Positions 1-8,371 are shown, counted from the stretch's first letter. The stretch: DNA of 50,779 nt from an uncultured Acetatifactor sp. (GCA_947627115.1 CANQUQ010000017.1:1-50779), one strand, 5' to 3'. Translations and numbers: made by a program. The notes: a model not told the origin generated them from the letters alone.

Positions 1-603
1 CCCACGCCGGAATTCTATCTGTTCTATAACGGGACAAAGAACGTGCCGGCAGAAAAAGTATTAAAACTTTCGGATGGATATATTGCCAAAACGGAAGCGC
101 CTATGCTAGAATTAAAAGTAAGAATGATCAACATCAATCTCCCGGCAGGTCACAGGCTGCTGCGGGACTGTCTGCCGCTGTATGAGTATTCCTGGTTCAT
201 GGAACGGATCCGGACATACAGACAAGAGGGACTGGACCGGGACAGGGCAGTGACCCTTGCGGTGAAGGACAGCATCCGGGAGGGGATCTTTACGGACTTC
301 GTGAGGGAACATGGGACGGAGGTACAAAATATGCTGTACACACAGTTCAACATGGATGATGCGCTGGAGGTAAGGTATGAAGAGGGCGTGGAGGACGGCA
401 TGGAGCGCGGCCGTACTCAGGGCGAGCGTCATCTTCTGATCCATCAGGTCTGCGGCAAGCTGCAGATGGGAGAATCCCCGGAGAAGATCGCGGAGGATCT
501 TCTGACAGACAGGGAGGAGATTGACCGGATCTGCGAGGTCTATGCAGAATGCGGGCCGGAGGAAGAGGTCATCCTCGACAGGCTGGAAGAAGGACGCCGC
601 TGA
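1..603 (+). CDS. Rpn-family nuclease/putative transposase, 3' part (5' end outside window)
   Basis: The reading frame is open from base 1, so the gene is cut by the window edge, not by a mutation. The 200 visible codons align almost residue for residue with the C-terminal part of the complete protein at 48275-49270, for example EKVLKLSDGYIAKT, HGTEVQNMLYTQFNMDD and LLTDREEIDRIC. That relative carries the PD-(D/E)XK-like catalytic segment, which is not visible here. The family (Rpn, recombination-promoting nuclease, often labelled transposase_31) is usually present in many copies in Clostridia. The two copies differ in a Met-Glu-Arg-Gly-rich linker: here it is short (MERGRTQGERH), in the other copy it is about eight residues longer. 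An internal GTG at 43 is not a likely start. DNA cleavage is inferred from the family only. Confidence 0.75.
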   Translation, partial: PTPEFYLFYNGTKNVPAEKVLKLSDGYIAKTEAPMLELKVRMININLPAGHRLLRDCLPLYEYSWFMERIRTYRQEGLDRDRAVTLAVKDSIREGIFTDFVREHGTEVQNMLYTQFNMDDALEVRYEEGVEDGMERGRTQGERHLLIHQVCGKLQMGESPEKIAEDLLTDREEIDRICEVYAECGPEEEVILDRLEEGRR

Positions 604-727
604 CAGGAACAGCGCTTATCCTTGTGCTGTGCCGGTCCTGCGCAGGTGGAGAATGGGGACGATCCTGCCGGGAGAGACCGGACAATGCGAAAATACCTAA
701 AAATAATATAAATTTCCAAACCATTTA

Positions 728-756
728 TTGACTTTTACAGGCAGGTCTGAGATAAT
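728..756 (+). promoter_or_regulatory. Sigma-A promoter of pckA
   Basis: A TTGACT -35 box (728-733) and GATAAT -10 box (751-756) are separated by 17 bp, about 60 bp upstream of the pckA start. The rest of the gap from 604 to 815 holds no gene that I can see. The Shine-Dalgarno AGGAAAGAGG lies just before the ATG. Confidence 0.6.
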
Positions 757-815
757 ACAAAAGATGTTAAAAAATGTAAGTCCCAACAAAATATTTTAGG
801 AAAGAGGTAAAAGAG

Positions 816-2420
816 ATGGCAGAAATCAATTTGAGCAAGTATGGCATCACCGGCACCGCCGAGATCGTTCACAATCCTTCTTTTGAGATGTTGTTCGAGG
901 AGGAGACGAAGCCCGGTCTGGAAGGTTATGAAAAGGGCCAGGTGAGTGAACTTGGTGCGGTCAACGTTATGACCGGTATCTACACCGGACGTTCCCCCAA
1001 AGATAAGTACATAGTAATGGATGCAAACTCCAAGGACACCGTATGGTGGACCACTGAGGAGTACAAGAACGACAACCATCCCATGACGGAGGATACCTGG
1101 GCGGTCGTGAAGAAGCTGGCTCAGGAAGAACTTTCCAACAAGAGACTGTTCGTGGTGGATGCATTCTGCGGTGCCAACAAGGATACCCGCATGGCAGTGC
1201 GCTTCATCGTCGAGGTGGCATGGCAGGCTCACTTCATCAAGAATATGTTCATTCAGCCCTCCGAGGAGGAGCTTAAGAGCTTTGAGCCCGATTTCGTTGT
1301 CTACAACGCATCCAAGGCAAAGGTAGAGAACTATAAGGAGCTGGGCCTCAACTCCGAGACCTGCGTTGCCTTCAATATTACCAGCCGCGAGCAGGTGATC
1401 ATCAATACATGGTACGGCGGTGAGATGAAGAAGGGTATGTTCTCCATGATGAACTACTACCTGCCTCTGAAGGGCATCGCTTCCATGCACTGCTCTGCAA
1501 ACACCGATATGGACGGCAAGAATACCGCAATCTTCTTCGGCCTTTCCGGAACCGGTAAGACCACTCTGTCCACAGATCCCAAGCGTCTCCTGATCGGCGA
1601 TGACGAGCACGGCTGGGACGACAACGGCGTGTTCAACTTTGAGGGCGGCTGCTATGCGAAAGTCATCAATCTTGACAAGGATTCCGAGCCTGACATCTAC
1701 AATGCGATCAAGCGCAATGCACTGCTGGAGAATGTTACTCTGGATGCCAACGGAAAGATCGATTTCAACGATAAGAGCGTGACCGAAAATACACGTGTTT
1801 CTTATCCCATCAATCACATTGAGAAGATCGTTCAGCCCGTTTCCGCAGGACCTGCGGCTAAGAACGTGATCTTCCTGTCAGCAGATGCGTTCGGCGTACT
1901 GCCTCCCGTATCTGTTCTGACTCCCGAACAGACTCAGTATTACTTCCTGTCCGGATTTACCGCAAAGCTTGCAGGTACCGAGCGCGGAATCACTGAGCCC
2001 ACCCCTACCTTCTCCGCTTGCTTCGGCCAGGCATTCCTGGAGCTGCATCCCACAAAGTATGCAGAGGAGCTGGTCAAGAAGATGGAGGCAAACGGCGCCA
2101 AGGCATATCTGGTGAACACCGGATGGAACGGCACCGGCAAGCGTATCTCCATCAAGGATACCCGCGGCATTATCGACGCAATCCTGAACGGCGATATCGC
2201 AAAGGCACAGACCAAGAAGATCCCTTACTTCAACTTTGAGGTTCCCACCGAGCTTCCCGGTGTTGACACCAACATTCTGGATCCCCGGAACACTTATGCC
2301 AACGCTTCCGAATGGGAGGAGAAGGCAAAGGATCTGTCCCAGAGATTCATCAAGAACTTTGCAAAGTATGAGAGCAACGATGCCGGAAAGGCACTGGTGG
2401 CAGCAGGTCCTCAACTGTAA
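816..2420 (+). CDS. pckA: Phosphoenolpyruvate carboxykinase (ATP)
   Basis: This is a full-length (534 aa) ATP-type PEP carboxykinase, which interconverts oxaloacetate plus ATP and PEP plus CO2 plus ADP in the cytosol. The kinase P-loop [11 protein letters not shown] begins near residue 242. The PEPCK-typical stretches [33 protein letters not shown] and [10 protein letters not shown] are all present. In anaerobic gut Clostridia and rumen bacteria the enzyme is often thought to run in the carboxylating, ATP-forming direction; the sequence cannot show direction here. Codon use is biased to C-ending codons (CCC, TCC, ATC), as expected for a highly expressed gene. The gene is monocistronic, with its own promoter (728-756) and terminator (2452-2485). 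The ATG at 816 follows a good ribosome-binding site. Confidence 0.97.
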   Translation: MAEINLSKYGITGTAEIVHNPSFEMLFEEETKPGLEGYEKGQVSELGAVNVMTGIYTGRSPKDKYIVMDANSKDTVWWTTEEYKNDNHPMTEDTWAVVKKLAQEELSNKRLFVVDAFCGANKDTRMAVRFIVEVAWQAHFIKNMFIQPSEEELKSFEPDFVVYNASKAKVENYKELGLNSETCVAFNITSREQVIINTWYGGEMKKGMFSMMNYYLPLKGIASMHCSANTDMDGKNTAIFFGLSGTGKTTLSTDPKRLLIGDDEHGWDDNGVFNFEGGCYAKVINLDKDSEPDIYNAIKRNALLENVTLDANGKIDFNDKSVTENTRVSYPINHIEKIVQPVSAGPAAKNVIFLSADAFGVLPPVSVLTPEQTQYYFLSGFTAKLAGTERGITEPTPTFSACFGQAFLELHPTKYAEELVKKMEANGAKAYLVNTGWNGTGKRISIKDTRGIIDAILNGDIAKAQTKKIPYFNFEVPTELPGVDTNILDPRNTYANASEWEEKAKDLSQRFIKNFAKYESNDAGKALVAAGPQL

Positions 2421-2451
2421 TTGAAAACAGAACGGTTTGATCCTGTTTCAT

Positions 2452-2485
2452 AAAAATCGGGTGTGGTTACACACCCGATTTTTTT
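2452..2485 (+). terminator. Rho-independent terminator of pckA
   Basis: ATCGGGTGTG pairs perfectly with CACACCCGAT across a GTTA loop and is followed by a run of seven T. An A-run precedes the stem, so it may work in both directions. Confidence 0.9.
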
Positions 2486-2510
2486 GTGGGCAGCAGAGTT
2501 AAAAAATATG

Positions 2511-2573
2511 TTGACACCCGACATATGTCGTGGTACAATATAATCACGATATGGCGACGGACGACATATGTCG
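2511..2573 (+). promoter_or_regulatory. padR promoter with two identical palindromic operators
   Basis: TTGACA (2511-2516) and TACAAT (2534-2539) are spaced by exactly 17 bp. A perfect 12-bp palindrome, CGACATATGTCG, fills the spacer at 2519-2530. An identical copy lies downstream at 2562-2573, between the likely transcription start and the ribosome-binding site. One site would block polymerase binding and the other escape or elongation, the usual layout for an autorepressed regulator. The binding protein is inferred to be the PadR product encoded immediately downstream. Confidence 0.8.
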
Positions 2574-2600
2574 GATCCTGACACGAAAAGGAGGATATGG

Positions 2601-2924
2601 GTGGAGAACAAAACAGAGCCTTTGACCGAAAGTTATTTCTTTATTTTAATGTGTCTGTACCATGGACCAAATCACGGCTACGGAATCATGCAGCAATCTC
2701 TGAAACTGTCAGACGGGAATGTGCGCATCGGCTCCGGCACGATGTACGGCGCCACCAGCCAAATGATGAAAAAGGGATGGATCGAGGAATGTCCAGTGGA
2801 CGGTTATGACCGCAAACGGCAGTACCGGCTGACCGATGCAGGACGGCATGTGCTGCTTGAGGAAGTGGAACGGCTTCGATATATGGTCCGCACGGCGGAT
2901 GCCGTGATCGGGGGTAAAGATTGA
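2601..2924 (+). CDS. PadR-family transcriptional repressor
   Basis: This 108-aa protein has the winged-helix layout of PadR: TESYFFILMCLYHGPNHGYGIMQ (first helices), GSGTMYGATSQMMKKGWIE (recognition helix) and the wing YDRKRQYRLTDAGR. It is the short form without a long C-terminal dimerisation helix. I chose the GTG at 2601 because AAAAGGAGG ends six bases before it. The upstream in-frame ATG at 2568 lies inside the second operator palindrome and has no ribosome-binding site. The next gene encodes a DUF2812 membrane protein, a common PadR partner. PadR proteins typically respond to small toxic molecules or antibiotics by releasing their operators; the ligand here is unknown. Confidence 0.9.
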   Translation: MENKTEPLTESYFFILMCLYHGPNHGYGIMQQSLKLSDGNVRIGSGTMYGATSQMMKKGWIEECPVDGYDRKRQYRLTDAGRHVLLEEVERLRYMVRTADAVIGGKD

Positions 2925-2992
2925 AAATGAAAGACCGTCTGATCGGCGACGGAGTGCGAGGAAAGTTTGAAAGTAAACTTTTAAATTCAGAA

Positions 2993-3017
2993 AAGAGGGG
3001 TGTTGACACACCCTCTT
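2993..3017 (+). other. Hairpin between padR and the DUF2812 gene
   Basis: AAGAGGGGTGT pairs with ACACCCTCTT with one bulged G, around a TTGA loop, about 35 bp before the next start codon. No T-run follows, so it is more likely an mRNA processing or stability element than a terminator. A weaker AAAGTTT/AAACTTT hairpin lies just upstream. Confidence 0.45.
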
Positions 3018-3052
3018 GGAATGCGTGCTGAAGCATGCAAAGGGGGATAAAA

Positions 3053-3985
3053 ATGAAGAAGACTAAGAACATTTATAAAATGTACGCAGCCTGGGAGTTC
3101 GAGAAGGAAATAGGGGATTTGGAGGCACAATCCCAAAAGGGGTGGCAGCTGGTCAAGGGCGGCCTGTTCCACAGCAAATTTGCCTTTGACGATTCGGTGG
3201 AATACCGCTATGCGCTGGATTTTAATCAAGATATTGCCGATCCTGCACGTTACAGGGAGACTTTTGCCGAGCAGGGGTGGGAGTATCTCAATTCCACCTT
3301 CAACGGCTGGCATTATTTTCGCAAAGTATATGATCCCTCTGCACCGGAAGAGGAATACCAGATCTATACGGATACTGCTTCCAGAAAGGAGATGGCAGAC
3401 CGCTGGAGACGCCTCGCCTGCATACTTGGAGTGTGTGAGCTTGTGGTAGGTGCGGTGACCCTGGTCAGGAATTTCTTTGATCCGGCCATCTCCGGCATCT
3501 GTCTGGATTTGGCCAGCGTGTTATTGGGACTTTTGCTTATTTTGAGCACAAGATGGATGCACCAGCCGAACAGGCGCAGAACTCCCGGCCGGATGCTGAT
3601 TCCCGTTTTTGTACTGCTTGCCATTGCTTTGGTCTTTGGCAGTTTCAGAATGAAATGCTTTCGCACCCAGACGGAATATATCGTTCCGGAGGAGGATAGC
3701 GCATGGCAGTGTCAATTTAATGTGAAGCTGCCGGACATCTATACGCTGGATGTGCGCGTTGATGCTCCGGAGAACGTAAGGATTGTCGTTGTGAAAGAAT
3801 CCCCCGGCGAAGAATCGTCTGTTGAGACTTACGGGACGCTGCCCCGGTATTACACTGTGGAGGGAACGCAGATTGGGCAGACGGCCCGCTTGTTTCTCAC
3901 GCCGGGCACCTACAGTATCTATACCCAGTATTTGTCCGGCGCAGAGTCCGGGCTGGCAGGGCAATTTGAGTATCAATTGGATTAA
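3053..3985 (+). CDS. DUF2812 domain membrane protein
   Basis: The N-terminal half (about residues 8-100) matches the DUF2812 pattern: AWEFEKEIGDLEAQSQKGW, then KFAFDDSVEYRYALDF and the Trp/Tyr-rich EQGWEYLNSTFNGWHYF. Three hydrophobic segments follow (LACILGVCELVVGAVTLV, LDLASVLLGLLLIL, MLIPVFVLLAIALVFGSF), then a roughly 110-residue C-terminal domain that is probably extracytoplasmic and beta-rich. The ATG at 3053 has AAAGGGGGAT six bases upstream and is preferred over the in-frame start at 3035. DUF2812 proteins are typically encoded next to PadR regulators and their biochemical role is unknown; the pair probably forms a stress-responsive membrane module. It is followed by a strong terminator. 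Confidence 0.8.
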   Translation: MKKTKNIYKMYAAWEFEKEIGDLEAQSQKGWQLVKGGLFHSKFAFDDSVEYRYALDFNQDIADPARYRETFAEQGWEYLNSTFNGWHYFRKVYDPSAPEEEYQIYTDTASRKEMADRWRRLACILGVCELVVGAVTLVRNFFDPAISGICLDLASVLLGLLLILSTRWMHQPNRRRTPGRMLIPVFVLLAIALVFGSFRMKCFRTQTEYIVPEEDSAWQCQFNVKLPDIYTLDVRVDAPENVRIVVVKESPGEESSVETYGTLPRYYTVEGTQIGQTARLFLTPGTYSIYTQYLSGAESGLAGQFEYQLD

Positions 3986-4001
3986 AGAGACGGAAGGGCC
4001 A

Positions 4002-4048
4002 AAGGGTATCCCCAAAGTCATTTGACTTTTTGGGGTACCCTCATTTTT
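4002..4048 (+). terminator. Terminator after the DUF2812 gene
   Basis: AGGGTATCCCCAAAGTCA pairs with TGACTTTTTGGGGTACCCT with small mismatches and a TT loop, and is followed by TCATTTTTT. Confidence 0.85.
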
Positions 4049-4071
4049 TGGATATGGAATGTGAAACATTA

Positions 4072-4416
4072 ATGAGAAATCTGAAAATGAAGTTCAAGCG
4101 CATAGAACTCAATATGTCCCAAACCGAACCGGCAAGACGCACCGGGGTGCCGAGACAGACCATAGGCCTGATCGAAGCAGGAGAGTTCAATCCGTCTATT
4201 AAGCCGTGCATCTCCTGCATCCGTGCCGGTATCTGGGACAGACGGCTGGATATGAAGCCTAGGACCTGTTTTATCGTATCGCTGATCGCAGCGCTGTGCA
4301 CGGCGGTGTTCGGGTTCGTCCAGAAAATGGCGACATGGGCGATGGATGGGCACAACGGGGCACGCCGGATGACGGACTTACGGAAAAATGTTGACACGAA
4401 GGTCCGGGGGGTATAA
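4072..4416 (+). pseudogene. Decayed Xre-type HTH regulator remnant fused to a membrane segment
   Basis: The frame from the ATG at 4072 starts like a short Xre regulator (MRNLKMKFKRIELNMSQTE, then GVPRQTIGLIEAGEFNPSIK). Three prolines sit where the family has Leu or Thr: TEPARR, TGVPRQ and IKPCIS. These would break the helix-turn-helix. The end of the domain (usually ..LDDLFW) is lost. Instead the frame runs into CFIVSLIAALCTAVFGFVQK, which looks like the first membrane helix of a separate small protein whose start could be the ATG at 4252. There is no ribosome-binding site in front of 4072. I read it as a remnant, though an active fused protein cannot be excluded. Confidence 0.45.
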
Positions 4417-4417
4417 T
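4391..4417 (+). promoter_or_regulatory. Promoter with a G6 tract next to the -10 box
   Basis: TTGACA (4391-4396) and a perfect TATAAT (4412-4417) are separated by only 15 bp. The last six spacer bases are a G6 homopolymer (4406-4411) touching the -10 box. Transcription would start near 4424, so the GTG at 4419 cannot be the start codon of the gene downstream. Two promoters at the right end of the window share this design. Confidence 0.7.
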
Positions 4418-4508
4418 AGTGCAAACGGAAAACGAATCACGTCATATCGTTTTCCGGAAAAGGCTCCGGAAATCCATGCGGGCAATATATGAGACAGGAG
4501 GAAAAATG

Positions 4509-5759
4509 ATGTACAGAAAATCGGAGGACGGAAAAAAGGGAAAAGTCCTGATCAGAAGGATGGCGGCTTTGGCGCTTAGCGGAACAATGCTTTTCAGCAG
4601 CGGTATGGTGACGCTTGCGGCGGGCATGGAGGATGTGTTTGACACTCAGGCTTACGCCGACAAGTATCCCGATCTGAAGGCGGCTTTTGGAGACGATGAG
4701 AAGGCGCTTTTGAATCACTACCTGACCTATGGCATCCAGGAGGGCAGAGAGAGTTTCGGTCTGTTGGACGTGGTAAAGTACCGTGAGATGTATCCGGATC
4801 TGGCGGCTGTTTTCGGCGATGACTGGGACGCTTATGTGGAGCACTATCTGACCTATGGCGCCTTGGAGGGAAGGGAGACGGGAACCGACTTTAACGCGTT
4901 GGATTATGCGGAGAGATACCCCGATCTGAAGGCTGCTTTCGGAGATGATGTACTGGCTCTTTACAAGCACTACCAGACCTGCGGCAAGACTGAGAACCGT
5001 GAAGCCAGATCCGAGAAAGTGGTACAGGAGGAGATCAGACAGAAGCAAGCCCGGCAGTCTGCAGCACGGCAGTCTGCATCTTCCAACGGCAGCCGGACGG
5101 AGCGCGAGGATTACGACGGCGGCTATACTATCTATGAGTATGATGCGGCAGGAAACGAGGTGAAAAGTACTACGTATAGTGCGGATGATGTCTTAATTAG
5201 TTATACCATTTGTGAGCGTGATGCGGCAGGACTCCTGATGAAATTGACTAAATATCTTCCTGATGATACAGTATGTGAATATACCATTTTTGAACACGAT
5301 GCGGCACATTTGCTGAAATCCAACACATACAACAGAGACGGCGAGCCAATCGGCATGTGGGAGTCTACCTATGATGCGGCTGGAAAGCTGATCAAGACAG
5401 TATCTCAAGGAAGAGTATATGAAAATGGCAAAGAGTCCGGTTGGAGTGAATTCGTAGAGGATGCAGATGGACGGATAGTGAGTAGTAAGTGGTATGACAA
5501 TCAGTGGAATGTCGAATGCGAGGAAGAATACAATGCAGACGGCAGCAGTAAATTTATCAGCTATGATGCGAACGGGTATAAGTTTATCGAGAGTGATTAT
5601 ACCGCGGATGGTATATCTTCCGAGAAGTTATATAATAATGGTGTGATATACAGCTGGAAGATTTATAACACGGACGGCAGCTATAAGAAAATAGAATATG
5701 ATGAAAACGGTGATCCTATTAGTGAGAGAGAATATAATTCGGACGATACTTTGAAATAA
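4509..5759 (+). CDS. Secreted repeat protein (three KYPDLKAAFGDD repeats plus YD-like repeats)
   Basis: A signal peptide spans about residues 13-37 (KVLIRRMAALALSGTMLFSS..LAAG). Three roughly 40-residue repeats follow, each of the form YADKYPDLKAAFGDD..ALLNHYLTYG..EGRE; this repeat type occurs in Clostridial cell-wall and secreted proteins. A Gln/Ala/Ser-rich linker leads to about 12 short repeats resembling YD/MORN-like units (YDAAGNEVKSTTY, YNADGSSKFISYDANGY). There is no LPXTG signal or C-terminal membrane helix, so the protein is probably released or held by wall binding. Tandem ATGs at 4506 and 4509 follow ACAGGAGG; 4509 has the better spacing. Expression comes from the poly-G promoter at 4391. 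Function is unknown; surface display or adhesion is inferred. Confidence 0.75.
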   Translation: MYRKSEDGKKGKVLIRRMAALALSGTMLFSSGMVTLAAGMEDVFDTQAYADKYPDLKAAFGDDEKALLNHYLTYGIQEGRESFGLLDVVKYREMYPDLAAVFGDDWDAYVEHYLTYGALEGRETGTDFNALDYAERYPDLKAAFGDDVLALYKHYQTCGKTENREARSEKVVQEEIRQKQARQSAARQSASSNGSRTEREDYDGGYTIYEYDAAGNEVKSTTYSADDVLISYTICERDAAGLLMKLTKYLPDDTVCEYTIFEHDAAHLLKSNTYNRDGEPIGMWESTYDAAGKLIKTVSQGRVYENGKESGWSEFVEDADGRIVSSKWYDNQWNVECEEEYNADGSSKFISYDANGYKFIESDYTADGISSEKLYNNGVIYSWKIYNTDGSYKKIEYDENGDPISEREYNSDDTLK

Positions 5760-6109
5760 GCGTGACGGATTCGGCAAGACAAGTCTGACAGGCGGCAGCC
5801 CGGCTGCACTTGCCGGACCTAAGGAAAGCCCGAAAGAGGGAGCGACGGTCCATAACTGTTTTTCGGTTATGCGGCGGCGCTCCTTTTTTGCGGGCAGCAC
5901 GGACCGCAAAAAACGTCAGGATCAGTTAATGCCGAACCGGAAGACGAGCAAAGTGATGAGCCTTGACGCTTTCGGGCTGCATACAGCAAAAGACCGGTAT
6001 CAGTTTAGTGCTGCCGGGAGTAGACCGGCAGAACGGAGCGTTACTTGCGAAGGTGCTGGCCGGACTGTGACAGGAAAAATTTGAATTGGCTGAATTGTAA
6101 AATTTACAG
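5760..6109. other. Intergenic region without a recognised gene
   Basis: Apart from the terminator at 5839-5889 I see no gene here. The open frame from 5869 begins inside the terminator stem, has no ribosome-binding site and resembles nothing known to me. Confidence 0.6.
5839..5889 (+). terminator. Terminator after the secreted repeat protein
   Basis: GGAGCG pairs with CGCTCC and, further in, CATAAC pairs with GTTATG around a T-rich loop. Six T follow. It sits 80 bp after the stop codon. Confidence 0.85.
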
Positions 6110-6138
6110 TTGTAAAATTTCTGGTTATTGGCTATAAT
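6110..6138 (+). promoter_or_regulatory. Promoter of the candidate 6S RNA
   Basis: TTGTAA (6110-6115) and TATAAT (6133-6138) are spaced by 17 bp. The predicted start near 6145 coincides with the first base of the RNA closing stem. Confidence 0.75.
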
Positions 6139-6144
6139 AGAAGT

Positions 6145-6372
6145 AACCTGAAATGTGCGATAACTCCTGTTTATTTTTGAACCTACATTACTTTAAACGG
6201 GATTCCTATATCGCCAAGTGGCTGTCAAGCCCTCACTCGAAAGAGGATTGGAAGGGAAGGCAAAAGCTTGGTTGCGGTTACCCACCTAGCGTCGCTAGGA
6301 GTCAAAAAACAGGAGGCGGCATTTTGGGGTTAAAGACAGAAGAAAAGAGCAGTCCATCGGGGCTGCTCTTTT
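6145..6372 (+). ncRNA. ssrS: Candidate 6S RNA
   Basis: The predicted transcript is about 228 nt, between a good promoter and a terminator (AAAAGAGCAG/CTGCTCTTTT, 6343-6372). Its ends pair in the order expected for the 6S closing stem: AACC (6145-6148) with GGTT (6328-6331), AATG with CATT, and CTCCTGTTT (6164-6172) with AAACAGGAG (6307-6315). Inside are a perfect short hairpin, CCTAGC-GTC-GCTAGG, and the segment GGTTGCGGTTACCCACC, which I associate from memory with Firmicutes 6S RNAs. 6S RNA binds sigma-A RNA polymerase as a promoter mimic and acts as a growth-phase regulator. A short open frame (6153-6419) crosses the region but is not credible as protein. A covariance search would settle the assignment. 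Confidence 0.75.
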
Positions 6373-6394
6373 ATGATAAGGGAGGACTTGTCTT

Positions 6395-8371
6395 TTGGAT
6401 CGGGATCGCTTCGGAATGAACAGATCTCAACGGATGCAGCTGAAGGCGTTTATCTGTCTTTTGGGCATTTTGTTGATCATATTATTATTTTTGGGAAAAC
6501 TTCTTTTTTCCGCAGTACATAATGAACCGGCGCGGGAACAAGAGCCTGAGGCCGAAAATAAGCCCCATGTGCCGGTGGTGCAGGTCTTGCATAACGCATG
6601 GATCATGGAAGAGGATGAGGAAGGTATTTCTGTCTTTTACGACGAGCAGCGCTTCAGTTATCCCTTCGGCGTCATCGACGGGACGGAAGACGGACAGACG
6701 TCGTATTATCAGCCAGAGGAAAGCGTGCGGGAGCAGGTGGCAGATATAAGGCTTGTGGACGGCGCGGTCACGGAGGTGAACGTAAAATCCGAAAAGATCA
6801 ACGGCAGAATCTTAAGCGCCGACGATTCTTTTGTGGAGATAGAAGGTTACGGCAGTATCCCTTTGGCCGAGGACTACCGCGGATATCGGCTCTATCAAAG
6901 TCTGGAGACATGCACTGTCCGGGATATTCCCTTTGGTTACGGATTTACGGACCTGTGTGTGGAAAACGGAGAGATCTGCGGCATTCTCATTGCCAGAGAA
7001 GAGGCCATGGAGAATATCCGGGTCTTGATCAAGACTTCGGATTTCAGCGGGATTTTTCACGAGAAGCTGATTTTGACGGCTGACACCGGTTTTTCCGTGA
7101 TCTACGGAGACTATGGCAGCCAGCAGAGCGAGCGGCACGAAGCGGGGGAAGAGATCGTGCTGACGGTGTCCGACAGTTGTTTTGACGGAAAGAGAGTGTG
7201 GATCGTGCCGGATGTGCTGACGGGAAAGATCACCTTGAAAAACGTGAGCAGAAGTCAGGGGGCGCCTTCCTACAGGGGGCAGCTGGAATTGATTCCTGAA
7301 AATGAGGGGATCATAGTAATCAACGAGGTGCCGCTGGAGGAATATCTGTACAGTGTGGTCCCCAGCGAGATGCCTGCAAAGTATCCTCTGGAGGCGCTGA
7401 AGGCCCAGGCCGTCTGTGCCCGGACCTACGCCTACGGCCATATGCAGCACGCGGGATACCCGCAGTACGGAGCCCATGTGGACGACAGCACGTCTTATCA
7501 GGTATACAACAATATTCTGGAGCAGGAGAGTACGACTACCGCAGTGAAGGACACATACGGGCAGCTATTGTTCACTGCCGACGGCCAGCTTGCAGAGACA
7601 TACTATTATTCCACATCCTGCGGTGTGGGCAGCGACGCCACTGTGTGGAAGACGGAAACACCGCATGAGCTTCCTTATCTTCGATCCAAAAGCCTCAGCA
7701 GAACCGCTATGACGGAACAAGTGGCAGCCATGTCCGGAGGAAAAGAGCTGCCGGAGGACGATATTGGGACCCGCCTTATGGAGGAGGACGCATTTGAGTC
7801 CTTTATTCTGTCAGTCAACGAGGATGATTTCGAGGCGGAGGAAGGCTGGTACCGTTGGAATTACAATGTGACGCAGGTAGACTCCGATAATATTTCTCAG
7901 GCTCTGCAGGCAAGGTACGATGTGAATGAAAAACTGGTACTCACCTTGTGGGAGGGTGAATATGTCAGCCGTGATATCGGTAAGATCGGAGAGATCAGGG
8001 ATATTTACGTGGCAAAGCGCGGCAGCGGCGGCGTGGCGGAAGAATTGATCATCGAGGCAGAGAACGGTACATACAAGGTCATCTCCGAGCATAATATCCG
8101 CTATGTCCTGAACGATGGCAGCGCCAGAGTAAACAGGCAGGACGGCAGCGAAATTCCCAGTCCTACGCTGTTGCCCAGCGGATTCTTTATAATCGCCACT
8201 GGTAAAGAGGACGGAAATGTGGTAGCATATACCTTGGCCGGAGGAGGTTTCGGACACGGTGTAGGAATGAGCCAGAATGGGGCCCGCCGCATGGCCGACA
8301 GTGGTTTCCAGGATCGGGATATATTATTATTTTTCTTTGAGAACTGTAAGATCAATAAAATTTATGAGTAG
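6395..8371 (+). CDS. SpoIID/LytB domain protein, membrane-anchored
   Basis: This 658-aa protein has an N-terminal membrane anchor (FICLLGILLIILLFLGKLLF, about residues 19-38), a roughly 270-residue extracytoplasmic region without a family I recognise, and then a SpoIID/LytB domain. The domain shows EVPLEEYLYSVVPSEMP (from about 310), ALKAQAVCARTYA and the C-terminal GGGFGHGVGMSQNGA (about 615-629). SpoIID is a lytic transglycosylase acting on denuded peptidoglycan glycans during engulfment. This protein is much longer than SpoIID (about 340 aa) and not in a sporulation operon, so a vegetative wall-remodelling role is as likely. The TTG start at 6395 is chosen because AAGGGAGG lies nine bases upstream; the ATG at 6416 has no ribosome-binding site. 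It sits directly after the 6S RNA terminator. Confidence 0.85.
   Translation: MDRDRFGMNRSQRMQLKAFICLLGILLIILLFLGKLLFSAVHNEPAREQEPEAENKPHVPVVQVLHNAWIMEEDEEGISVFYDEQRFSYPFGVIDGTEDGQTSYYQPEESVREQVADIRLVDGAVTEVNVKSEKINGRILSADDSFVEIEGYGSIPLAEDYRGYRLYQSLETCTVRDIPFGYGFTDLCVENGEICGILIAREEAMENIRVLIKTSDFSGIFHEKLILTADTGFSVIYGDYGSQQSERHEAGEEIVLTVSDSCFDGKRVWIVPDVLTGKITLKNVSRSQGAPSYRGQLELIPENEGIIVINEVPLEEYLYSVVPSEMPAKYPLEALKAQAVCARTYAYGHMQHAGYPQYGAHVDDSTSYQVYNNILEQESTTTAVKDTYGQLLFTADGQLAETYYYSTSCGVGSDATVWKTETPHELPYLRSKSLSRTAMTEQVAAMSGGKELPEDDIGTRLMEEDAFESFILSVNEDDFEAEEGWYRWNYNVTQVDSDNISQALQARYDVNEKLVLTLWEGEYVSRDIGKIGEIRDIYVAKRGSGGVAEELIIEAENGTYKVISEHNIRYVLNDGSARVNRQDGSEIPSPTLLPSGFFIIATGKEDGNVVAYTLAGGGFGHGVGMSQNGARRMADSGFQDRDILLFFFENCKINKIYE

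Noticed and set aside
720..815. Rex-type operator in the pckA leader
   Set aside because: I looked for TTGTTAA/TTAACAA symmetry; only one poor half (GTTAAAA) is present.
735..1817. 360-codon minus-strand open frame opposite pckA
   Set aside because: It is a shadow of a highly biased gene; it has no ribosome-binding site or family motif and lies wholly within pckA and its promoter.
2568..2600. ATG at 2568 as the padR start
   Set aside because: It lies inside the second operator palindrome and has no ribosome-binding site; the GTG at 2601 has an ideal one.
4419..4508. GTG at 4419 as the start of the secreted repeat protein
   Set aside because: It is two bases after the -10 box and would precede the transcription start; a signal peptide starting at 4509 makes sense.
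6153..6419. 88-codon open frame across the 6S RNA region
   Set aside because: It crosses the RNA stems and terminator, has no ribosome-binding site and resembles no protein.
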